Shown one piece after another: positions 31,397-40,759 of a stretch of DNA of 64,000 nucleotides. Where the stretch lies: the NCBI GenBank assembly GCA_030374805.1, contig JARGSG010000229.1:186001-250000 (forward strand), read 5' to 3'. Made by a program: the position numbers and the translations under genes. This stretch comes from Gracilaria gracilis. Taxonomy: Eukaryota > Rhodophyta > Florideophyceae > Gracilariales > Gracilariaceae. The first letter of the stretch is position 1. Each line of letters begins with the position of its first letter. Under the pieces are notes generated by a model. The model ran no database searches, was not told the DNA's origin, and worked only from the letters and a program-made list of their open reading frames with translations.

Positions 31397-32032
31397 TCCG
31401 AACACGGGTGTGAACAGGTTCACATTGGACGATAGCCGAGGAATGTCATTCCGGGCAAGACGTTATTATACTTGATACTACCGTTGATCATCACCAACCA
31501 AGTGAGTGGTGCGATGCGACGTTGTCTTCATGGCAAACGTGAACTCGAGATGATTCAGGGTCCTGACCGGTGCAGTCAAACTACGGTACGGTTTGTCATG
31601 AATTAGCAACGGGGAACCAATCGCGAGCAGTATTTTCGATCTAGGGCGATTTCCCGCCAAACTGGCACAGTTGCACCTTGCAAACTTGCAAGCTTTCAGA
31701 ACGATTTGAATTCAAAGATGATCTCAAACTCGAAATGAAATGCTTGTGTTCGAAGGAACCAATTAATCAAGTCATGACTCCATGCCTACGAAACGGTCAT
31801 GATGATCAAGTTAAGAGGAGATACTTTCGCGTCCATAGCCTTGGTTATTCTCGAAGAATAACGTAGGTACTTTTACACTATGCAGGATGCTGAGGATCAG
31901 CTTGTGATCAACACAGGTACGAAAAACTCACAGATCAGCAGATGTAGATAGCAGACGCACGAAACGAGAGTAGGTACTGCTTCGCCGCAAGCCATTGCAC
32001 GAAATGAGAGAACTAACGAACATACAACAAGC
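31397..32032. other. Spacer between the DUF1761 paralogs
   Basis: About 0.6 kb, 5' of copy 1 and 3' of copy 2. Only short frames without homology. Confidence 0.4.
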
Positions 32033-32533
32033 CTAAGCCACACCACAAAGACGGCCGAGAAGTGCGCCCACAAGAGTTAAGCTCACACAATGATAGCCTC
32101 TGTGCAAAACGAAAAGCGCAAACGGCCGATTCTCAAAGAACGAATGCGAAGCGTTCAAGCCAGAATCAAAGAAAACGCCAAACGCCAATCCCCACAATGC
32201 ACCCTCACCCGCGCCGCGACAATTGGCCACCCGCAGCAGAAAGGCAAAAAACGGAATGGCAGTGGCTGTTCCCAACACGGCGGCAACCATTGCTCGCGGA
32301 TCAGGTTTTGTAGGCATCTTACCTTTGAGAGCGAGTTGCACGAAGGCCTTCCCGAACACCGGCGTTGAGTACCAAATCTGCGGAGCGATGCATACAAAGC
32401 TGGGTCAGTACGGTTGTAACGTCTGTGCGTCTGGATCCAAAGCAAATGTTGTGCTTACCATGCCCATGGTCATATGAACCACGAAGCCGATAAAGAACGC
32501 CGGAAAGCTGACGAAGTCGAACACGGCTGCCAT
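32033..32533 (-). CDS. DUF1761 membrane protein, copy 2
   Basis: Two exons: 32533-32459 (25 codons, MAAVFDFVSF...) and 32377-32033, joined across an 81-base intron (GTAAGC...CGCAG), giving 139 residues. The splice restores the family motif IWYSTPVFG. Later segments (ALWGLAFGVFFDSGLNASHS, FALFVLHRGYHCVSLTLVG) closely match copy 1. An upstream in-frame extension exists, but the ATG at 32533 gives the usual family N-terminus. A four-helix membrane protein of unknown function. Confidence 0.82.
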
Positions 32534-32840
32534 TTTCGATGGGCGGCTAAGCTCGTCGTTGGCGGCCAAGCTCGTCGATGTACTCGAAGACGAAGAAGAA
32601 ATGTAAAGCGGGTATACGACACCCACAAGATGCTTTTCCCCGGCGCTTAACCGGACGCAACGGTCATCACAAGAATATCTCACACGGAACGTAAGCGCGG
32701 CTAGCGCAGAGAAAGTGAAAACACAACTTGAATTTGATTTACAGTGAGCCACCTCAGGTGCGCGCCGCGAGCAAGTTCGGTAAAGCATATGGGAACAACA
32801 TACACTCGCTCGCTTTCGCTCTGTACAACGCCGCGACGCG

Positions 32841-34685
32841 CTACGACTTGCCGTCGTCGCCGCCGGACACCGGCTGTCTGCCGTTGATGGTCTCTGCCAT
32901 GCACAGCAGGCTCTCGCCGGCGTCGGCCGGGTGAACGACCATGCGTGGTGGCAGGCTGCGTACGGCCAGACACAGTCCGTCGGCCAGTCTTTCCACGCTA
33001 TCCCGCTCCTTGTCTTCCACGCTTTCCAGTACGCTGTCCGCGCAGTTTTCCCTCAACGCCCGTAATCGCAGCACGTTCATCATCGTTTCATAGTTGTTGT
33101 TCAGCAATAACTCCAGTTTGCGATGGTGCGGCGCGCTTGCTCCGTCCTGACCACTGTTGTTCTTCTGCGCCTCAGGTGAGTAACTCTCCGGGTCGTCCGT
33201 CATCAGTGAGCTCACGAATTTCGGATCGATTCCCTTGGCCCGCAACAACGACCTCACGCGGTAGATGGACTGCTTCGGCGGTACCGACAAACAAGATTGA
33301 GAAAGCTCTTCCATCCGTTGCGCTGTCACTTGTTTGAGACGCTTATGGCCAATCAGTTCCTTGAGTTGCTCGCCGAAACCACCTTCACTGTGATTCGTGT
33401 ATGCACCATTCGCCATCGTCACCTCATTGTTGGCGCGCGGTCGCTTCCTAGACTTGCTGGGTGTACGGTTCTCGCCATTCGGTTTATTTGGCGTCTCTTC
33501 CTGATCGATTTCCATACCATCCGTCACTCCGTTTCTCTTGCCATCGCAATGCACGCCATTCGGTGTCACCCCTGAGAAATTCTTCTTGATCGCCTGCTCC
33601 GCGCCATGTAGACCGCCGTTGGTCATCGACGACGCCTTTTCCATTTTGGCGACATCATGCTGTTGAACCACCTCAGCGTCTAGTACACAAGCCAATAGAC
33701 GACGTGCCATGGGCGCCGATTCCGTCACGAAGTGTTGATACTGTAATCCATACCGCACATTACGTGCACGATCCTCCGTGAGGAAGGGCGGTTGAGTGGC
33801 TCCTCGAGTGTGCCAGCGGCCAATCCTTCTCCATGCTAGTGGAATCTGCGAACAACTGTCCCTGATACGCTGACTCTGCAACAGCGGGAACTTGCGCGCA
33901 AACGAAGCGCCGTACTGCGCTGGGCTCGCATTCCGAAGCTCGTTATTGGGACCGTCGAATATTGGCTCTTCGGTTGAAGGCGGCGCGTCCGGCAAACCAG
34001 CGTGTTGCGCCGCCTGACGAGCCTCGTGAATGGCGGCAGCGGCGGCCGTGACGGCGGAGTCGTAGCTGACACGAGCGCGTCTCAAGTGGACGTCGCGCGA
34101 CGACGCGTGAGCGGCCGAAGCGCTCGCCGAAGCGGACTGAGTGTCGCCGTCGCCGTCGACGGAAAGCAGGTCGGAGTGTTGCAGAGACGGCGACTGCAAT
34201 CGCGCCGAGAAGTCGGACGAGCGGGGACGTGGCGGTCTTCGCGGCGGCAGACGGGCCGAGGAAGACGCGCCGCCACGAGAGAGTCCGAGCGCGGAGGCCA
34301 CGCCGTCCTTGACGAGCGCACGCACCAGGTCGTCGTAGTAGCGCGCGGCCAGCGCGCGCAGGCGAACGGCCTCCTTGAAGTAGATGGAGTCATCGGCGTT
34401 GAAGGTGCAGCAGTTGGACCAGATGAGGTCTAAGTCGGCCCGAAGCTCCATGGGCGTGCGGTACACGCCCATGGCGAGGTTGTTCTGGCAGGTGGACAGG
34501 TCCATGGGGCGCGCGATGAGCTCTGCGTAGCCGTTGATGGCGTCGACGTCCACGGGCTGCAGAAAGATGCCATAGCGGTCACGGTCGGAGATCTTCCTCA
34601 ACAGGTCGGCGCCGCGCTTCTTGAGCAGCTCCTTAGGGTCGCGCAGCGCGCGCGTCGGCGCGCGGGGCGGACGCGACGGCGCCAT
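32841..34685 (-). CDS. Bromodomain protein A
   Basis: 614 residues from ATG 34685 (MAPSRPPRAP). The open frame continues far upstream through GC-rich, stop-free DNA, but that part overlaps the divergent neighbour and is not coding. A single bromodomain occupies about residues 20-125: RYGIFLQPVD, ARPMDLSTCQNNL, DLDLIWSNCCTFN with the acetyl-lysine-binding Asn at 96. The middle carries Ser/Ala-rich disorder and a conserved-looking block (LAWRRIGRWHTRGATQPPFL); the C-terminal part is helical. Expected role: reading acetylated histones. The exact family (BRD7/9-like or other) is uncertain. Confidence 0.8.
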   Translation of the reverse strand: MAPSRPPRAPTRALRDPKELLKKRGADLLRKISDRDRYGIFLQPVDVDAINGYAELIARPMDLSTCQNNLAMGVYRTPMELRADLDLIWSNCCTFNADDSIYFKEAVRLRALAARYYDDLVRALVKDGVASALGLSRGGASSSARLPPRRPPRPRSSDFSARLQSPSLQHSDLLSVDGDGDTQSASASASAAHASSRDVHLRRARVSYDSAVTAAAAAIHEARQAAQHAGLPDAPPSTEEPIFDGPNNELRNASPAQYGASFARKFPLLQSQRIRDSCSQIPLAWRRIGRWHTRGATQPPFLTEDRARNVRYGLQYQHFVTESAPMARRLLACVLDAEVVQQHDVAKMEKASSMTNGGLHGAEQAIKKNFSGVTPNGVHCDGKRNGVTDGMEIDQEETPNKPNGENRTPSKSRKRPRANNEVTMANGAYTNHSEGGFGEQLKELIGHKRLKQVTAQRMEELSQSCLSVPPKQSIYRVRSLLRAKGIDPKFVSSLMTDDPESYSPEAQKNNSGQDGASAPHHRKLELLLNNNYETMMNVLRLRALRENCADSVLESVEDKERDSVERLADGLCLAVRSLPPRMVVHPADAGESLLCMAETINGRQPVSGGDDGKS

Positions 34686-35043
34686 GGCGACAGGGAAGGG
34701 GCTGCTCGTTCTGCGTCTGCGAAGCGGCGCGCGCGCTCTGCTTGCACGTGCAGCGCAGCCGCCACGCCGCCACGCGCAAGCGCGGCGCGTCTCCATTTGC
34801 GCGCCAATTTTTGCGCGCGCACCCGCTCGCGCGCGCAGGGCGGTTGCACGGCCGCGGATGCGGGCTGTGGCGCGCTGTGGCGCGCCTGCGCGTTGTCGGC
34901 GCGCCGCTCCAGCGCACGCGTTCAAGCAGCTGTCGTCCCCCACCCCCGCACGCGCGCCCGTGGCAGCCACTCGCTCCCCTCTCTCTACACTCGCCGCTCC
35001 TCTCGCCGCACGCGCGTACACACCCCCTCCCCTTTCCCCGCCC
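34686..35043. promoter_or_regulatory. Shared GC-rich promoter region of the bromodomain pair
   Basis: 358 bases separate the two divergent ATGs. The stretch is extremely rich in GCGC and CpG and free of stops in several frames, which is why artefactual extended frames cross it. Position and composition suggest a bidirectional CpG-rich promoter; no specific factor sites recognised. Confidence 0.6.
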
Positions 35044-38000
35044 ATGGGAGCTGCCAAGCGTCGCCGCCCAGCCACCGACTCGTCCCTCAACTCCAACACG
35101 CCCGCCCGAAAGAAGCCCTCCTCCGCCCGAGGGCGCGGCCGTCCGCCCAACGCCCCCCGTGACGGCCGCGAGCGCCCGCCCCCCCTCGCAGAGTGCTTCA
35201 AGCAGCGATGCGGCGACGTGCTCGATAAACTCAGCAAGAAAGACCACTACGATATCTTCCTCGAACCCGTCAAGGGCGTCGCCAGCTACCATGATATCAT
35301 CAAACGCCCTATGGACCTCTCCACCGTGCGCTCCAAACTCATGGGTAGCGAGTACAAGAGCCTTGGCGATTTCCGTAAGGACCTCGACCTCATCTGGTCC
35401 AACTGTCTGCTTTTCAACGGAAAGGAACCCACCAACGTCTTCAGTAAGAAAGCCATCGAGTTGCGTCGACTCACTGACAAGCTCATCGTCAACACTCGCC
35501 AGCAGCTTGAGAAGGACAAGGAGGTGCTCCACCGTTGGAAGGAGAAATATAGGAAGCGTCGCGAAACCATGGCCGCCAACGCAGCCATGCTCAACGCCCG
35601 TCTGCATGGTTCTCCGAGTCCATACTCACCTGCAAACAGCGCCCGGACGTCGCGAATGCGCGATCTCGTCGACCCGATGGCATCGGCCGACTTCACCAGC
35701 GATTACCACTCGGGCAGAAGTCCAGAAGAGAATGCGATTGCCGAAGCTTTGCGCTTGCAATACGCCGGAACCACTGGTTTGTACAAGAGGGGTATGCTCA
35801 ACGCTCCCATGCCTCAGTATACCAAACCCGATGGCAGTATTGCTCATATCCCGATTGTGCGTTATAACCCTCGCCAAGATGATTGGGCGCCATCTGATCC
35901 CGTTGAGGCCCATACATGTCGTCGCGACTCTATTCCGCCGCTTCTTTGCGACTCGTTGCCAGTGAGTAGACTGTCCAACCCATGCACGCCGGATCCGCGA
36001 ACCGATTTTGTATTTGTCAGCGATTATGCTGAGTCTCTCTACCATTTTGTCAGAGGTAGTGGTTCGATAGCGTCGGATATTGTCACGGAAATTCTCAGTC
36101 CCGAACTCATGCTCCGCACGCAGCACGAACGGTTACGAAAAAGCGGTCTCTCTCCGAAAGAAATTGCAATGGCTATCAAGGCGGAAAATGCAGTTCATTC
36201 ATCGCTTCCGCTGCACAAACCGCTAAAGCTTTGGAACAAGGAGTCCATTACCGAGTTGGCAGATGACATTGAACGCATTAATAAGCGAATGGTGTCCATT
36301 TTGCCGAAGATGCAGAGAACCATTAACGAGTACAACGGAATCAACGGTTTGCGCAAGTTTCTCGATGAGGCTCTTATTAAGGAGGTTGAGAACACACCAT
36401 CGCAGATTGTTGATTACTCCATGCCTCATGGTGTGAGTCTGGCCACGTTGAATGATATTGTGCGTCTTACATCAATGAATGGAATGCGCGTTTCTGCGAA
36501 CGAGGCCAAACAGATTGAAGCTTTGCAAAAGCATGCACAACGTTTTCTTTCTCAGTTACGGCCAGAAACAGCGGGTAAGATTGTGAACAATCCTGCCCAG
36601 CAGTCTAACGTTCTTATCGAATATCAACGCCGCGCAAGTGAAATTCGAAGGCAGCGACGTGTTGAAGCAGAGAAACAAGCCACTCTTATCATTGAGCAAA
36701 TGCGAAAAGTTGCTGTACCCCAGAAAGAGTCTTTGCAGAGCATGAAGCAGGAAAATCTGAACTCGGCTAAAGGACCGCAACAGCTTGCAGCTTCGCAAAC
36801 TCCGAATGTGAACACTTCTGTCATTGAGATATCAGCTCAGCGAAATCCACAGCTGGGTTTGCTTGGACACAACCATGCCCCGCCTGCAGTCTCTTCAAAT
36901 GCTTTTGGAAGACAGTCAGCCTCATTTACGGCTGCTGGGTTGTCGACTGACGCGAAGATCACTTGCACCAATTGCGGCACGGCCAACACTCCAAGATGGC
37001 GGACGAATGAGTTGATGGCTCCGAGGGACCTCTGCGTAACGTGCGGCCTCTTCTGGGAGAAGACGAGACAGATGCGTCCAAAAGATTTTGCAACGCAGTC
37101 GAGCTTCTTTCAGAGTATACAAAAGCCTATCTCTACTCAGAACGGACGAACGCAAATTGGTGCTACCCCGAATCCGCTGCAAGCGATTATTCCGGGCTTA
37201 TCCCCTAACGGAGTCTCCAAGCCTCCGATTCAGAAGAAGACACCACAGTCAGTCTCCCGCCGTTCTCCGTCGTCAAGCGGTTCTGGTCGAGGTCCACGAA
37301 CGCGGATACCACCCGGGGTTATGTTGGATCAAAATATGACAGCGGTGCCTAATGCCAACTTGCTACAAGGTTTCTCGCGATCATTTCCGGGTGTGGGGGT
37401 CCCGCCGCATGTCGCTCAAGCGAATTCCCAACGAGCAAACATAAGTGGGTCTGTTCTAGACGTATTAACAGCCAGGGCTGGTAATCAAGATCGTTTTAAT
37501 ATTGGTCAACAGCTTCAACGCCCAGGTCCGCCGAATTTCATCGGCACTAAAGCAAGTGCTGTCGGAGGACAGATGAAGGAAGCAGTCCCAAATAGCTCTC
37601 TTAACAACTCTATATTCTCAAGGCCACCGGGGGTAGAAATTGGTGGTTCTCAATCTCTTGGGATGGTCCCTAGCTCTTCAGAATCCATTCATAGGCAAAG
37701 TCTTCTTCAGCAAACAGTGCCTCAAACACAGCAAGGGTTTGCGAATGTGGGGGCCTCTAATTTTAATCCTCTTGCGTTCCGGGGAACCAATCCCAGCTCT
37801 ATGTTCAACCCGACGAACCTTAATAACCAAAGCCCTTCAAATGTAGGGCATCATGGATTCATACCAGAGGGTGGCATCGGGGTTGCGCTTCAGAAGATTT
37901 CGGCTCAAAACAATAGGCTTATGATGGGGCAGCGATTGAACAACTTTTCTGCCCCGAACAATGGTGCAGCAGGAGCTGATGGCATAGCAGTCAGTGGAGC

Positions 38001-38220
38001 TGCAGGTGGGAACGGGCTCGGCAACCCAAGTTTTGGAACCTTCCCAAGCCAAGCTGGGAACCCAAGCATGGCGCATATTCCTTCCGTTAATGACATGAGA
38101 GGATCTCAGGTGGGAAATGTCCCTGTGAACGAGACACCAGATCAAATGATGGAGAACCTGCTGTTTGGGGTTGGGGGAATTGCATCTTCTCCATCAGGTC
38201 CACCTGAATTCGACTTCTAG
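35044..38220 (+). CDS. Bromodomain and GATA-type zinc-finger protein B
   Basis: 1,058 residues from ATG 35044 (MGAAKRRRPA). The basic N-terminus is followed by a bromodomain at about residues 55-150 (HYDIFLEPVK, KRPMDLSTVRSKL, DLDLIWSNCLLFN; acetyl-lysine Asn125). A helical region around 395-500 is unassigned. A GATA-like zinc finger lies at Cys641, Cys644, Cys664 and Cys667 (CTNCGTANTPRWRTNE ... CVTCGLFW). The last 350 residues are Asn/Gln/Gly/Ser-rich and disordered, typical of a transcription coactivator. It shares the rare DLDLIWSNC segment with the divergent gene A, suggesting an old inverted duplication. Combining a bromodomain and a GATA finger in one chain is unusual. Confidence 0.85.
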   Translation: MGAAKRRRPATDSSLNSNTPARKKPSSARGRGRPPNAPRDGRERPPPLAECFKQRCGDVLDKLSKKDHYDIFLEPVKGVASYHDIIKRPMDLSTVRSKLMGSEYKSLGDFRKDLDLIWSNCLLFNGKEPTNVFSKKAIELRRLTDKLIVNTRQQLEKDKEVLHRWKEKYRKRRETMAANAAMLNARLHGSPSPYSPANSARTSRMRDLVDPMASADFTSDYHSGRSPEENAIAEALRLQYAGTTGLYKRGMLNAPMPQYTKPDGSIAHIPIVRYNPRQDDWAPSDPVEAHTCRRDSIPPLLCDSLPVSRLSNPCTPDPRTDFVFVSDYAESLYHFVRGSGSIASDIVTEILSPELMLRTQHERLRKSGLSPKEIAMAIKAENAVHSSLPLHKPLKLWNKESITELADDIERINKRMVSILPKMQRTINEYNGINGLRKFLDEALIKEVENTPSQIVDYSMPHGVSLATLNDIVRLTSMNGMRVSANEAKQIEALQKHAQRFLSQLRPETAGKIVNNPAQQSNVLIEYQRRASEIRRQRRVEAEKQATLIIEQMRKVAVPQKESLQSMKQENLNSAKGPQQLAASQTPNVNTSVIEISAQRNPQLGLLGHNHAPPAVSSNAFGRQSASFTAAGLSTDAKITCTNCGTANTPRWRTNELMAPRDLCVTCGLFWEKTRQMRPKDFATQSSFFQSIQKPISTQNGRTQIGATPNPLQAIIPGLSPNGVSKPPIQKKTPQSVSRRSPSSSGSGRGPRTRIPPGVMLDQNMTAVPNANLLQGFSRSFPGVGVPPHVAQANSQRANISGSVLDVLTARAGNQDRFNIGQQLQRPGPPNFIGTKASAVGGQMKEAVPNSSLNNSIFSRPPGVEIGGSQSLGMVPSSSESIHRQSLLQQTVPQTQQGFANVGASNFNPLAFRGTNPSSMFNPTNLNNQSPSNVGHHGFIPEGGIGVALQKISAQNNRLMMGQRLNNFSAPNNGAAGADGIAVSGAAGGNGLGNPSFGTFPSQAGNPSMAHIPSVNDMRGSQVGNVPVNETPDQMMENLLFGVGGIASSPSGPPEFDF

Positions 38221-38250
38221 CATTCAAATAGTCTTCTCCGAGTACAACTA

Positions 38251-39051
38251 CTACGAAGCGTTCCAAATATGTCGAATTGCGGCCTTTTGCTCTAGGCTGA
38301 GCCGAAGGAACGCTCTCGTCTTGACTACGAGTTGACGGCAAACTGCGACTGCGGCTGCAAATATTTCTTCCCCCCCGCAGTCTCCAATTGTATACACTGA
38401 CATAAAGCCGTCATCTTTCTCTAACGCCGTATCGATCGTAATAGTCACGACTGCATGAGCCTCCCTCTCCTCCACCAGGACAGGATCTACTATGAGCGCG
38501 TTGTTGTGAATGGACACTGAAGCCGCGAGAGGTAACGCCCTCATCGCCAAACCAGCGTCCAAAAGAGCCATTGTAGTGGCATTGATCGCAGCTGCGACGA
38601 CTCCCCCGCTGTCTGAAAGCACCTGAACAGCGACAACAACAGCTTTGCGAGGATGAAGCGCGGCGAGAACTACATCGGTTACAGTGGCTTGTAGATCTCT
38701 CGTTAACACAGATTCATTGGAAACCGTAGCATCCGCGCCGCTAAGTGAACTGCCCATTCGTTCACGACGACGATAAGCCACATGTACATGCAATGCCTCC
38801 ACCTGTTGCTTGTTGTGGGGACAGTCCATGGGTCCGTATATTCCTACGATGACGTCCGTGCCACCCAGTCTAATGCGGGCAGAACCATCTGCTCGACTTA
38901 ATTCTCCGTGTGATGCGGTCATGGCGCGCATTTCTCCTTGCGATCTTCCGTCTCGTCGACCGGCACTGGTTTCGGTCTTCATGCCTAACGTTGCATCCAC
39001 ACCAGTGCCTTGTCCTCGGAATGGAGGAGTGTCAATGTCCATACCACTCAT
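38251..39051 (-). CDS. RRP46: Exosome core subunit RRP46 (RNase PH-like)
   Basis: 266 residues from ATG 39051 (MSGMDIDTPP). A catalytically silent RNase PH-fold subunit of the nine-subunit exosome ring. Diagnostic run: LSRADGSARIRLGGTDVIVG followed by IYGP, then ATVTDVVLAALHPRKAVVVA, VLSDSGGVVAAAINATTMAL and LDAGLAMRALPL. The N-terminus is about 30 residues longer than in animals. It ends 30 bases from the bromodomain gene B stop (convergent). Together with MTR4 in this window it belongs to the RNA-surveillance machinery. The alternatives RRP41 and MTR3 are less likely because of the LSRxDGSA and VLSDSG forms. Confidence 0.85.
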   Translation of the reverse strand: MSGMDIDTPPFRGQGTGVDATLGMKTETSAGRRDGRSQGEMRAMTASHGELSRADGSARIRLGGTDVIVGIYGPMDCPHNKQQVEALHVHVAYRRRERMGSSLSGADATVSNESVLTRDLQATVTDVVLAALHPRKAVVVAVQVLSDSGGVVAAAINATTMALLDAGLAMRALPLAASVSIHNNALIVDPVLVEEREAHAVVTITIDTALEKDDGFMSVYTIGDCGGEEIFAAAVAVCRQLVVKTRAFLRLSLEQKAAIRHIWNAS

Positions 39052-40096
39052 TGTTGTTCGTATAATGTGAATGGCGTGGAACCAATGTACGTTAGTGAAC
39101 TGAACAACTCGAGTGGTCCGGATTGCATGGATCGGTGTGACAGAAGTGTCTTCGAGGCTTTTACCGCTGATTAAAATTCGATGGCACTCAGCTTTCTGGT
39201 ACGCTTGCCGATGTAGGTGAGGAGGCTTGAAGATTTCGCAGGTTACGAAGTATCTAGGTCGAGAGCCTGTCACTTCATTTCCATGCTCCATGATCGAAAT
39301 GTCGCAGTTGCACATCCGCTGCAGGAGAAGATTGAGGAGCAATCCTTTTTAAAATAATATTTCATCATTAACCCTTTTGAACCTAAAAGCTTATGTCTAT
39401 AGTAGACATAAGAACTTTCAGGTTCAAAAGGTTCGAAAGTTTCAAATTAAACATTTAGTTTCAACCGACTTGATTCCTTTTTGCCTTGGTGCACTTCTTG
39501 TTTTCTCTCTCTCTGTGGCTCTCTCGTACATAGGTTATAAATGATATGTCAATGATCACCGATCATCATGATTATGATGATCAATTAGGAACGGAACCTC
39601 GAATAACGGTACAGTACTTTGTATTCATGATCATCATCATCATGAAGCTCATCCCTGTGATTCTCGTTCCTCTAAACATACTACCAGTACATGGGGGCCA
39701 AGAGGTTGTAAAGATAAGGTAGGTCCGTTTCTTTTCCGGTCTTCAACCTACGTAGTACCAATATTTCCCATTCGGAGTGCTTGCTTTACTTGCATTACAT
39801 GAATCACTGTCCGGAAGATAGGTACATCTTGTTGTATCTTACTGTAGATACTTAGATATGAAACAGATATTTTACCATATCTTCTAAGTTAGATACATCT
39901 AAATCTGATGAGAAAAGTTCGGAACATATGGACCATAATGGAAAACAGAAATTAACTTCGGGATACCACTGAAGGTTTCTCCGCGAAGCATTTATTCAAA
40001 TACGAAGATGTATGGAACCAATCGCGCGAAAGGACTACATAAATTCTCGACCGATTGCACAATTCATTGTCTGTGGATCAATCCCATCAGGTTTGC
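39052..40096. other. Intergenic region with palindrome and ATC repeats
   Basis: Contains an imperfect palindrome of about 59 bases at 39373-39431 and several GATCATCATGAT-type runs around 39548-39650. No coding frame supported. Confidence 0.45.
39373..39431. repeat. Imperfect 59-base palindrome
   Basis: Outer arms CCTTTTGAACCT and AGGTTCAAAAGG, inner arms CTTATGTCTA and TAGACATAAG, with small unequal spacers. It lies about 320 bases upstream of RRP46. Could be a small inverted-repeat transposon remnant or a protein-binding site. Confidence 0.75.
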
Positions 40097-40759
40097 TTAA
40101 TCAGAATCTGAAGAGCAAGAGCTATCGCTGCCGGATCCACCACTGCTATCGCTGCCGCTTCCCCTGCGGCACCTCCTCCTCCTCCTGCGCGGCTGCTGAA
40201 CGACGGGGGGTCGCTGCGGAACGAAGACTGGCCTCGGTGGGGGACGGGGGAACGACTGCCTCGGCGGGGGAGAGAACGGCCTCGGCGGCAGGACTGGCCT
40301 CGGGCGAGGGACTGGAGGCAATGGGCGGGGAGCCGGGGGACGCGGACGGGGAGCCACTGGTCTCGGAGGGGGTGGCGGGGGAGCAGTGCGGGGAACAAAC
40401 GGCCTCGGGCGAGGGACAAACGGTCTCGGACGTGGAACGAATGGCCTCGGGGCGGGGAAGCCGTACGGGTAGTACGGTCCGTACGGGTACGGCACTGGGA
40501 CGTAACCGTACCCCGGGCCCGCAGGACGTCCGAACACGAAACCTCGACCTGGTGCGCCATGGAATCCACGGCCGCGACGGCGGCGACCACCGTCCCCACC
40601 TTTGTCCCAACGAATGCTGGGTGTAAGATCGGCGTCGGTTTTCTTCATTCCCTTGGCTTCAGTGGAGGAAGCCAAGTCCTTCTTCTCGGCGACAACACTG
40701 CCTAGGACAGTGCAGCACAGCATGGCCGCGCAAAGCGCGAGAAAGATGATGCTCTTCAT
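40097..40759 (-). CDS. Secreted Pro/Arg-rich protein with Ser/Asp tail
   Basis: 220 residues from ATG 40759. A clear signal peptide (MKSIIFLALCAAMLCCTVLG) is followed by a short charged segment, a Gly/Arg patch (GGRRRRGRGFHG), a Tyr/Pro/Gly block (GYGYVPVPYPYGPYYPYG), then about 90 residues of PRPFV- and PRPRP-type repeats, an Arg6 cluster (RRRRRRCRRG) and a Ser/Asp/Gly tail (GSGSDSSGGSGSDSS). This resembles extracellular-matrix or mineral-binding proteins in composition only; no family recognised. The two extra Cys near the C-terminus could link chains. The opposite strand has a 204-codon shadow frame. Confidence 0.7.
   Translation of the reverse strand: MKSIIFLALCAAMLCCTVLGSVVAEKKDLASSTEAKGMKKTDADLTPSIRWDKGGDGGRRRRGRGFHGAPGRGFVFGRPAGPGYGYVPVPYPYGPYYPYGFPAPRPFVPRPRPFVPRPRPFVPRTAPPPPPPRPVAPRPRPPAPRPLPPVPRPRPVLPPRPFSPPPRQSFPRPPPRPVFVPQRPPVVQQPRRRRRRCRRGSGSDSSGGSGSDSSCSSDSD

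Noticed and set aside
34621..35237. Long overlapping 5' extensions of both bromodomain genes
   Set aside because: They begin at non-ATG codons in GC-rich stop-poor DNA; conserved protein starts at ATG 34685 (-) and ATG 35044 (+).
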